The notes beneath the pieces are model-generated. The model was given only the letters and a program-made list of their open reading frames with translations, was not told where the DNA came from and ran no database searches. Both the position numbers and the translations under genes were made by a program. Positions 58,360 through 64,000 of a DNA stretch of 64,000 nucleotides are shown in pieces. The stretch covers positions 1,054,001-1,118,000 of the forward strand of contig NZ_CP186274.1 of the NCBI RefSeq assembly GCF_049331405.1, read 5' to 3'. The DNA is from PoT sp049331405 (lineage in GTDB: Bacteria; Planctomycetota; Planctomycetia; Isosphaerales; Isosphaeraceae). The number at the start of each line of letters is the position of its first letter. Position 1 is the stretch's first letter.

Positions 58360-58536
58360 ATGATCCTGAATTACCTGCTCGCGACGGTCTATTTCCTCGT
58401 CGGCCTCGGGCTGATCATCATCGGATTCCTCGACCGCCGCGAGGGCTGTGTGGTCGCCGGGGCCATCCTGCTGGCCGCGGTCTACCTGAGGGATGATTCC
58501 AAGGACGATCGATCCGACGCGAAGCCTTTAGTTTGA
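58360..58536 (+). CDS. Small two-helix membrane protein (58 aa), unknown
   Basis: ATG 58360 to TGA 58536. Hydrophobic segments at about residues 3-23 (LNYLLATVYFLVGLGLIIIG) and 30-43 (VVAGAILLAAVYL), joined by the charged FLDRREGC turn, then a charged tail (DDSKDDRSDAKPLV). GGGATGAG lies just upstream. Sequence is unlike anything I recognise. It is short but the hydrophobic layout, the RBS and the charge pattern argue that it is real. It precedes the convergent TetR gene by two bases. Confidence 0.6.
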   Translation: MILNYLLATVYFLVGLGLIIIGFLDRREGCVVAGAILLAAVYLRDDSKDDRSDAKPLV

Positions 58537-58538
58537 TC

Positions 58539-59150
58539 TCATCGCTCGACGGCCGCGGCGATCAATGACGCCAAATCGGCGAGGTGCGCCCGGTAGGCGG
58601 GGACGCTTTTGGATAGCTCGCGGTCCCACTTGGCGCCGACCGCATTGCTGACGAGGAGTCGGATGATGGCCTCGGGGGTGAGGCCACAGCGTGCGAGGGT
58701 GATCTCGCCCGATTGCTCGGCGGTGGCGATCATCTTCGCGAGCCTCGCCCGGTACTCCGCCTCGTGGGCGATGAGCCGCTCGCCGCCGGCCGTCGGCCAG
58801 GCCTTCTTCAACTCGGGGAGGCTGTCGTGGTCGTTGAAGACCTCGAACGCGGCGCCGAACCTCGCGTCGATCATCCGGTGCAGACGCTCGCGGAACGGGA
58901 CCGGGGCCGCCTCCGCCTCATCGCAGCGTCGCGTCACCGCGTCGATCATCCGCTCCTGGACCGCGCGGAGGACGTCCTCCTTCCCCTCGTAGTGCAGGTA
59001 CAGCGTCGCCTTGGCCAGGCCCGCCTCCCGCGCGATGTCGACCATCGAGGTCCGGCGATAGCCGTAGCGCGAGAATAGCTGCATCGCCGACTCGACCACC
59101 AGGTCGGCAGTGCTCCGGGACGGGTTCAGCGACGACGACGGAGAAGACAT
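58539..59150 (-). CDS. TetR/AcrR-family transcriptional regulator
   Basis: 203 residues. TetR HTH at the N-terminus: MQLFSRYGYRRTSMVDIARE and AGLAKATLYLHYEGKEDVLR. The C-terminal helical domain is ligand-binding in the family, and here has no recognisable ligand. It diverges from the SDR gene over a 264-bp region that holds an inverted repeat (TAGACT-N14-AGTCTA). Probably a repressor of that gene and of itself, by standard TetR logic. Confidence 0.92.
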   Translation of the reverse strand: MSSPSSSLNPSRSTADLVVESAMQLFSRYGYRRTSMVDIAREAGLAKATLYLHYEGKEDVLRAVQERMIDAVTRRCDEAEAAPVPFRERLHRMIDARFGAAFEVFNDHDSLPELKKAWPTAGGERLIAHEAEYRARLAKMIATAEQSGEITLARCGLTPEAIIRLLVSNAVGAKWDRELSKSVPAYRAHLADLASLIAAAVER

Positions 59151-59199
59151 GGAAATGCGCCCTTGCCTTGCGGGTACCTTCGCGCTACGATGGACCGAG

Positions 59200-59225
59200 T
59201 AGACTTTTTTGGTTCACCGAGTCTA
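59200..59225. promoter_or_regulatory. Candidate TetR operator between tetR-like and SDR genes
   Basis: TAGACT (59200-59205) and AGTCTA (59220-59225) form an inverted repeat with 14 bases between, close to the 5' end of the TetR gene. A direct repeat ACCGAGT (59194-59200 and 59216-59222) overlaps it. Position and symmetry fit a TetR operator, but nothing proves binding. Confidence 0.45.
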
Positions 59226-59414
59226 TTCTAGGATCGGGATCGAGAGACGGACACTTCACTTTTCACTTTCCGCCTTCTGCGAAGCCGACCGGGATCGGCG
59301 CATCTGGGCTCCTCCCAGCATTCTAACCGTCGAAGCCCGAGACGGTGACCCGAATGCGGCGGAGGACGGCATTTCAAAGGACTCCTTGGATCGTCGCGAG
59401 AGGGAGGTTGATCG

Positions 59415-60260
59415 ATGCCGCAAGGGAAGAAGGTCTGGTTCATCACGGGGATTTCTCGAGGCTTGGGCAAGGAACTGGCCCGCGCGGTCCTGGCGCGGGG
59501 CGATGTGGTCGTGGGGACGTCGAGGAACGGCCGGGCCGACCTCGACGCGGGGGACGGTGAACTGCTCGTCCTGCCAATGGACGTCAACAACATGAAGCAG
59601 GTCGAGGCGGCCGTGGAGCGGGCCTACTCGCTGCACTGGCGGCTCGATTACGTCGTCAACAACGCGGGTTATGGGCTCCTCGGGGCGGTCGAGGAGGTCA
59701 GCCAGGCGCAGGCTCGCGGCGTCTTCGAGACCAATTTCTTCGGCTCGCTCAACGTGATCCGCGCGGCCTTGCCGACGCTCCGGGCCCAGCGTCGTGGGCA
59801 CATCCTGAACGTCTCGTCGGTCGGCGGGTTCACGTCCATCGCCGGCGCCGGGATTTACAACGCAAGCAAGTTCGCGCTGGAGGGTATGTCGGAGGCCCTG
59901 GCCTTGGAACTGGCGCCGCTGGGCGTCCGCGTCACGATCGTCGAGCCGGGCGCGTTCCGCACCGACTTCCTCACGCCCGACTCGCTCCAGATGTCGTCGA
60001 ACTCCATCGACGACTACGTGGAGACGAGCGGCCGGATGCTCGCCCACTTCGACCAGATCAACGGCAAGCAGCCCGGCGATCCCGCCGCCGCGGCCGCCGC
60101 GATCCTCGAGATGGTCGACTCCCCCTCGCCGCCCCTCCGCCTCGCCCTCGGCGGCGACGCCCTCGAGCGGATGAGGCGCAAGCTCAGGCAGGTCGAGCAG
60201 GACCTCGACCGCTGGGAATCCCTCTCCCTGAGCACCAGCTATGAAACGGTGAATTCGTGA
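59415..60260 (+). CDS. Short-chain dehydrogenase/reductase
   Basis: 281 residues. Cofactor loop VWFITGISRGLGKELARAVL, NNAGYGLLG, catalytic Ser in HILNVSSVGGFTSIAG and YxxxK in GIYNASKFALEGMSEALALE, all intact. It reduces a carbonyl using NAD(P)H; the substrate is not readable. ATG 59415 has GAGG-rich sequence upstream. Regulated by the divergent TetR protein by inference. Ends before a strong stem-loop. Confidence 0.93.
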   Translation: MPQGKKVWFITGISRGLGKELARAVLARGDVVVGTSRNGRADLDAGDGELLVLPMDVNNMKQVEAAVERAYSLHWRLDYVVNNAGYGLLGAVEEVSQAQARGVFETNFFGSLNVIRAALPTLRAQRRGHILNVSSVGGFTSIAGAGIYNASKFALEGMSEALALELAPLGVRVTIVEPGAFRTDFLTPDSLQMSSNSIDDYVETSGRMLAHFDQINGKQPGDPAAAAAAILEMVDSPSPPLRLALGGDALERMRRKLRQVEQDLDRWESLSLSTSYETVNS

Positions 60261-60648
60261 ACATCCCCGAAGTCCGACCCGAGGCCCACGCTCGGGTCGG
60301 ACCCGGTTGGCTTTCCGCCTCGCCTCGATAGAGATGACCCCCCCTCGACGATTGATCCCCGTCTCCCAGTTTGCGAGCGCCTGAGAAATTCATTTCCCGA
60401 CCTCGGGATGCCCCTTGCGGCTTGCGTTCGAGTGCCTTGCGTCATGAAATGAGGGTCGATGGCGTGCGAACTCGCGTCGTTGGCTTCTCTCTGGGAAGTC
60501 GATCGCGCGGCATGGGAAATGTAGACACTTCGGGACAAAGCCGACGGATCAGACCGGATGCGTCGGCGGGACCAGGACCATCGCAGTCTCGGCGTCGAGG
60601 GCCGGGATCGAGCGTCATCGTCGAAGTGGATATCGAGGAGGGGGAACC
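60261..60648. other. Intergenic region, 388 bp, with terminator-like stem
   Basis: It contains the strong stem-loop after the SDR gene (60272-60302) and the promoter region of the metallopeptidase. No gene seen. One minus-strand frame crosses it with atypical composition and no RBS. Confidence 0.4.
60272..60302 (+). terminator. Strong stem-loop after the SDR gene
   Basis: GTCCGACCCGAG (60272-60283) and CTCGGGTCGGAC (60291-60302) pair perfectly over 12 bp with a 7-base loop, 12 bases after the stop. No T-run follows closely (CCGGTTGGCTTTCC), so factor-independent termination is probable but unproven. Confidence 0.6.
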
Positions 60649-61518
60649 ATGCGTTGGCGAGGCGGGCGGGAGAGCGAGAACGTTGAAGATGATCGCGGGA
60701 GACCTGTGACCACGGCCGCGATCGGCGGCGGGATGGGCACGCTCGTCATCGTGGTGATCGCCCTTTTGTTGGGGGCCGACCCCCGGCAGATCCTCCAGTT
60801 CGTCGCCAACAACCAGCAACGACAGCAAGCCCCCGCCCAGCCGGGTCAGCCCGGCCCGAAGGGGAGTCCCGAGGAAGAGGAACGCGTCCAGTTCGTGAAG
60901 GTCGTGCTGGCGGATACCGAGGACGTCTGGACGGAGCTATTCCAGAAGATCGGTCGGAATTATGAGGAGCCCAAGCTCCACCTCTTCACCGACTCGGTCA
61001 ACTCTCAGTGCGGCATGGCCGACGCGGCGGTCGGCCCGTTCTATTGTCCGGGCGATGCCAGTGTCTTCCTCGACATCTCATTCTTCAAGGAACTGGAGAA
61101 GCGGTTCAAGTCCCCCGGTGATTTTGCCCAGGCTTATGTGGTCGCCCACGAGGTCGGCCACCACATCCAGAACCTCCTGGGCACGAATCAGAAGTTCGAG
61201 GCGGCCCGCCGCCAGGCCGACGAGCGCGGTGCGAATGCCCTCTCGGTCCGCATGGAGCTCCAGGCCGACTTCTACGCCGGAGTCTGGGCCCATCACGCCC
61301 AGAGGATGCAGAACATCCTCGAGCCCGGCGACGTCGAATCCGCCCTGCGTGCCGCCACCGCGATCGGCGACGACACCCTCCAACGCCGCTCGCAAGGGTA
61401 CGTCGTCCCCGACTCCTTCACCCACGGCACCTCCGAGCAGCGCGTCCGCTGGTTCCGCAAGGGCCTCGAGACCGGCGACCTCCGCCAGGGCGACACCTTC
61501 AACGCCGAGGATCTCTAG
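60649..61518 (+). CDS. Neutral zinc metallopeptidase (KPN_02809/YpfJ family)
   Basis: 289 residues. Pattern MRWRGGRESENVEDDRG at the start, one membrane helix (AAIGGGMGTLVIVVIALLLG), a Gln-rich linker, then the zinc peptidase domain with the VVAHEVGHHIQNLL site and a downstream metal ligand in MELQADFYAGVWAHH. Function in vivo unknown. ATG 60649 has GAGGAGGGGG upstream. It ends 33 bases before the convergent redoxin-like gene, whose end carries the terminator. Confidence 0.93.
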   Translation: MRWRGGRESENVEDDRGRPVTTAAIGGGMGTLVIVVIALLLGADPRQILQFVANNQQRQQAPAQPGQPGPKGSPEEEERVQFVKVVLADTEDVWTELFQKIGRNYEEPKLHLFTDSVNSQCGMADAAVGPFYCPGDASVFLDISFFKELEKRFKSPGDFAQAYVVAHEVGHHIQNLLGTNQKFEAARRQADERGANALSVRMELQADFYAGVWAHHAQRMQNILEPGDVESALRAATAIGDDTLQRRSQGYVVPDSFTHGTSEQRVRWFRKGLETGDLRQGDTFNAEDL

Positions 61519-61563
61519 GCCGTTGGGCCAACCTGTGACTTCGCCCCTGGTTCAATTCTTCTT

Positions 61564-61590
61564 GCCGGGACCTGCGTCCCGGCTTTTCGC
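61564..61590 (+). terminator. Terminator for the metallopeptidase gene, inside the redoxin 3' end
   Basis: GCCGGGAC (61564-61571), CTGC loop, GTCCCGGC (61576-61583), then TTTT on the plus strand. It stops transcription of the metallopeptidase and lies antisense in the last codons (KSRDAGPGKKN) of the convergent redoxin gene. Confidence 0.75.
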
Positions 61591-62269
61591 TTCTTTCAAG
61601 AGCTCGGCGACGGTTTTCTTCAGCAGTTCGGGCTGCAGGATGTGCTTGTAGCGGATTCTCCCCTGGGGGTCGATGAGAATGAGGTCGACTCGAGCGTTCC
61701 AGGCCGTCTGGATCGGTCCCGGCTTTCCATCCGGCTCCTGATCCCACCAGAACCGGGCGGGTAACCCGCTAGCCCCGAGCAGTTTCCCGAACGATTCGCG
61801 ATCCGAGGCTCGGCCCGGGGATGGGACCGCGACACCAAGCAGGGCGAACGCCTCGTTCGCGTGGCGGAGGGCCTCGTCGCGCACCGCGGCTGTGACCATC
61901 GCGGGCTCGCCGGTCCCATCGGCGCTGAGTTGGACCGGGCCGCAGAAGTAGATCGCGACCACCTTGCCCCGGTAATCGCTGAGTTTCATCGGCTTGCCGT
62001 CGAGGTCGAGGCCTTCGATCTCGGGCGCCGGGCGGCCGATTCCGAGGCCGCGGAGGGCGACCAGTTGGTGTCGGGCCGCATCTGCGTAGGTGGTATCGCG
62101 TGGGGAGAGTGGGGATGGATTCGCGAGCGGGATATCGGCGAATTCTTCGATCACTCGCCCATACAGGCTTTCGGCTTCACGCTCCAAGGCATCGACGTCT
62201 AACTTGTTGAGCCTCTCCTCATAGTCGTAGCCCCAGCCTTCCTTGTTGATGGGCGATCCTAACGCCTTC

Positions 62270-62275
62270 AATTTT
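62270..62275. repeat. Target site duplication, left copy (AATTTT)
   Basis: AATTTT directly left of the left terminal repeat. The identical hexamer lies directly right of the right terminal repeat. If the preceding TC is counted the match is 8 bp (TCAATTTT), because the right inverted repeat itself ends in TC. Confidence 0.85.
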
Positions 62276-62299
62276 GACACTTCTCGCTGATCCCGACAG
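62276..62299. repeat. Left terminal inverted repeat of the IS
   Basis: GACAC followed by TTCTCGCTGATCCCGACAG. It matches the reverse complement of 63772-63795 at 23 of 24 positions (mismatch at position 3). Confidence 0.92.
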
Positions 62300-62314
62300 T
62301 CCTTGGCCCTCGCG

Positions 62315-63681
62315 TCACGCCACTCGCCCCCTGGGCACCGCCTTTGGTGAGCATCCATCATCTCCGCTCGGCCCCGGATCGCCATGCCACCGACTTCGTA
62401 TCGCCCTCTCGCGCTTGTAGCGACGGTCCATGAGCAGGACCAGGAACCGCACGATCGTCCGACGCTCCCGCCACTTGTACCGCGCTTTCTCCTCATGCCG
62501 GAGCTGCCGGTTGACGCGCTCGACATGATTGTTCGTCCGCACCCGGCGGCACGCCGGGTCCTTCAGGAACGCGATCATCTTGGCGAACTTCTCGTCGGGG
62601 AGCATCCCCATCGCCGACGACAGCTCGGGGACCTTCTGGAAGCGGGGATTCCCCAGGAGCGCCGCATGCCGGCCCCGGGCCAGCTCCTCCGTCTGCCCCT
62701 CCTCGAATAGCATCGTGAGACGGTCCACGAAGTCCCGCAACGTCTTCAGCTCCGGCAGATAGCTCAGCATCGTCTCCAGGTCCGCCCGCTCCCCGGCGCT
62801 CATCCCCTCGCGGCGCTTCACGATCAGCCAGCGATGCTTGAAGACGAAGGCCGATTTCTCCTTGTTCGTCAGGCGCCGCCGCGACCGGCGCCGGGGCCGG
62901 CCCGGCTTCCGCTTGCGGCCTCGGTTGCCGCGGCGGGAGAGCCCCGCCGCATCCGACGCACCGCGTCCAGGACGCGCTGATGCAGGTCCTTCAGGACGTG
63001 GAAGACGCACAACTGATGGCGGGCCGCCGGCCAGAGTTCCGCCAGCAGGGTCGGATAGAGGTTTGAGCCGTCGGTCACCACCACCTGCGGCAACAGCCCC
63101 CACCACTTGAGGTCCTTGAGGAACCGCCGCATGTGGTCGCGATCGTCGCCGGCGACGACGGCGAAGGCCACGGGCAGGTCCTGGAGCGGGTCGGTGGCCA
63201 GCAGGAGCGTCGATCGGCCCAGGTGGAGCTCGTCGACGCAGAGCGTACCGCTGAACCGGGTCAGGATCCAGCGGCGATGCTCGGCCATGTCGAGGCCGCG
63301 GACCCTGCGGTCGAGGCAGTCGTAGACAAAGCCGTCGGAGAGGTCCAGGAGGAAGTCGCGGCGCATCGAGGCGATGACGCGCTCGACGCTCATGCCGTCG
63401 TCGAGGATCCGGTCGAGGACCGCCTCTCGGACCTTGTGGTCGTAGGCGGCCTTAGGTTCGACGCCCGGGGGGCAGGTGCGGAAGGTGCTGCAGCAGCCGC
63501 AGCGGGCGCGATACTCGCCGTAAGTGATGTCGAGGAAGACGACCTGCTTGTAGGCGAGGGTCCGGACGAGGCGCCGGAGGACCTGCTTGCGGCGCCCCCG
63601 CTTGCCGCACGTGGGGCATGGAGCCTGGCTCGGGGCGCAACTCAGGGGTATGGTACGGACGTGGGGCCTTCGGGTCGCCAT
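62315..63681 (-). pseudogene. IS transposase, frameshifted (zinc ribbon plus DDE domain)
   Basis: Two minus-strand frames: 63681 to 62869 (MATRRPHV start, zinc ribbon, DDE Asp residues, ending in an Arg/Ala/Gly run after VRRMRRGS) and a frame reaching 62315 (SRRGNRGRKRKPGRPRRR, TNNHVERVNRQLR). Joining them near 62950, between VRRMRRG and LSRRGN, gives a continuous protein of about 455 residues; the second frame is -1 relative to the first. The site is G/C-rich with a GGGG run, so a slip in the past, a sequencing error or programmed shifting are all possible. No A-rich slippery heptamer of the usual programmed type is seen. Probably inactive. Confidence 0.8.
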
Positions 63682-63683
63682 GA

Positions 63684-63728
63684 CCTGCGTGCTCCTGTGG
63701 GACGGGTAATCACCCACAAGCACGCAGG
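63684..63728 (-). promoter_or_regulatory. Hairpin masking the transposase Shine-Dalgarno
   Basis: Arms CCTGCGTGCT-CC-TGTGGG (63684-63701) and CCCACA-AGCACGCAGG (63713-63728) pair over 10 + 6 bp with a two-base bulge and an 11-base loop. On the transposase strand, AGGAG falls in the 3' arm about 10 bases before the ATG at 63681. Such structures limit transposase translation from read-through transcripts in many insertion sequences. Confidence 0.7.
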
Positions 63729-63771
63729 CCCTATCTCCTCTTGTCAAGAGCCTCTTACGGCGACCGGACTC

Positions 63772-63795
63772 CTGTCGGGATCAGCGAGAAGTCTC
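63772..63795. repeat. Right terminal inverted repeat of the IS
   Basis: CTGTCGGGATCAGCGAGAA followed by GTCTC; reverse complement of the left repeat with one mismatch. Confidence 0.92.
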
Positions 63796-63801
63796 AATTT
63801 T
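63796..63801. repeat. Target site duplication, right copy (AATTTT)
   Basis: AATTTT immediately right of the right inverted repeat, identical to the left copy at 62270-62275. Confidence 0.85.
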
Positions 63802-64000
63802 TCTGGATCGAAGAGCCGACGCACGCGAATGGAGGCCGCGCGAGTGTCGAGGAAGCAGGCGAGATGGTAGCAAGCCATGCCGCGGATCTTGCGGTTCTGG
63901 TTCTTCTCCATCGCCTCCCGGAAGAGTCGCTCGGTCGCCGTGGAACCTACCATCTGGACCTGGCGGATGTTAAAAAGGGGTTCAAGTTTGTCGCCCTTGA
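63796..64000 (-). pseudogene. Redoxin-like gene, 5' part (runs off the right edge)
   Basis: Open on the minus strand from the window edge to the IS: KGDKLEPLFNIRQVQMVGST, then ATERLFREAMEKNQNRKIRG and MACYHLACFLDTRAASIRV, ending RRLFDPEKL at the insertion. The segment MEKNQNRKIRGMACYHLACF resembles the helical middle region of planctomycete redoxin-domain proteins. It continues in frame with 62275-61552 when the element and one duplication copy are removed. The true start is outside the window. Confidence 0.8.

Larger units (their letters stand above)
61552..62275 (-). pseudogene. Redoxin-like gene, 3' part, interrupted by an insertion sequence
   Basis: About 240 codons from the IS junction to the stop at 61552. 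Carries a redoxin (AhpC/TlpA-type) domain: IGRPAPEIEGLDLDGKPMKL, SDYRGKVVAIYFCGPVQLSA, RFWWDQEPDGKPGPIQTAWN, and VDLILIDPQGRIRYKHILQP. The usual CxxC active site is reduced to one Cys (FCGPV). The host gene continues on the far side of the element at 63796-64000: joined through one copy of the AATTTT duplication it reads FDPEK-LKALGSPINKEG in one frame. The N-terminal portion was probably long and helical, as in related planctomycete redoxins. The insertion must inactivate it unless a truncated product is made. Confidence 0.85.
62276..63795 (-). mobile_element. Insertion sequence, 1,520 bp, inserted in a redoxin gene
   Basis: Defined by 24-bp terminal inverted repeats (one mismatch) and an AATTTT target duplication. 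One transposase gene reads on the minus strand, in two overlapping frames that need a -1 shift. The transposase has an N-terminal zinc ribbon (CPTCG and CGCC) and a DDE-like core (CVDELHLG, VVVTDGSNLYP, TNNHVERVNRQLR), the general architecture of ISL3-type elements; family assignment is tentative. The duplication is 6 bp by strict reading, 8 if the TC is counted; ISL3 elements usually make 8. The element is probably inactive because of the frameshift. Confidence 0.93.

Noticed and set aside
62276..63795. Possible second gene inside the insertion sequence
   Set aside because: Plus-strand frames there are antisense to the transposase and have no start or motif support.

Overview
The window is GC-rich DNA from a planctomycete, most likely of the Isosphaeraceae (Singulisphaera/Paludisphaera/Isosphaera type). 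This rests on gene content: paired DUF1553/DUF1501 and DUF1592/DUF1552 genes, a PVC-type CxxCH haem protein, an ECF sigma factor coupled to a Ser/Thr kinase with a TPR-like tail, a sulfatase, two ceramidase-like hydrolases, many Tat or Sec signal peptides and a histone H1-like Lys/Ala protein. No rRNA, tRNA or CRISPR array was seen. Species assignment is inference.

Layout. 1-4.0 kb: end of a DUF1553 gene, its DUF1501 partner, a ceramidase-like enzyme and a DUF6157 protein. 4.0-7.4 kb (minus): a three-gene oxidoreductase operon made of a [2Fe-2S] subunit, a Tat-exported molybdopterin subunit and a di-haem cytochrome c. 7.9-11.1 kb (minus): H1-like protein, DUF1579, VOC, a small membrane protein and a SnoaL-like protein. 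11.6-15.9 kb: acyl carrier protein, LpxL-like acyltransferase, a Gly-rich secreted protein, a Dabb protein and a sulfatase. 16.1-22.8 kb: two-component system and a CzcA-type RND metal pump, with a large stem-loop and a 57-codon membrane ORF between them. 23.2-28.3 kb: three ATGA-coupled secreted-protein genes (haem dehydrogenase-like, isochorismatase-like, polysaccharide deacetylase). 28.4-35.2 kb: DUF3050, aldo/keto reductase, MFS pump divergent from a GntR-LacI hybrid regulator with a repeat-rich control region, and a beta-propeller di-haem cytochrome. 35.4-41.6 kb: glutamate synthase gltB-gltD. 42.2-47.3 kb: second ceramidase-like enzyme, a small secreted protein, and the sigma factor/kinase pair. 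47.6-48.3 kb: a truncated sigma-factor gene running into a small coiled-coil ORF. 48.3-56.1 kb: PEP carboxylase, a SEC-C protein and the DUF1592-DUF1552 pair. 56.4-61.5 kb: O-methyltransferase, HTH_42 protein, a 58-aa membrane protein, a divergent TetR/SDR pair and a zinc metallopeptidase.

The right end (61.55-64.0 kb) is the clearest structural result. A 1,520-bp insertion sequence with 24-bp terminal inverted repeats (one mismatch) lies inside a redoxin-like gene, flanked by an AATTTT target duplication. Removing the element and one duplication copy restores the host reading frame exactly. The transposase frame is itself broken by a shift, and its start region lies under a strong hairpin that includes the Shine-Dalgarno sequence.

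No wholly new multi-gene system could be demonstrated. The best candidates for further work are the three-gene ATGA-coupled secreted operon (23.2-28.3 kb), the RND pump that lacks adjacent adaptor and outer-membrane genes, and the sigma-factor remnant at 47.6 kb.
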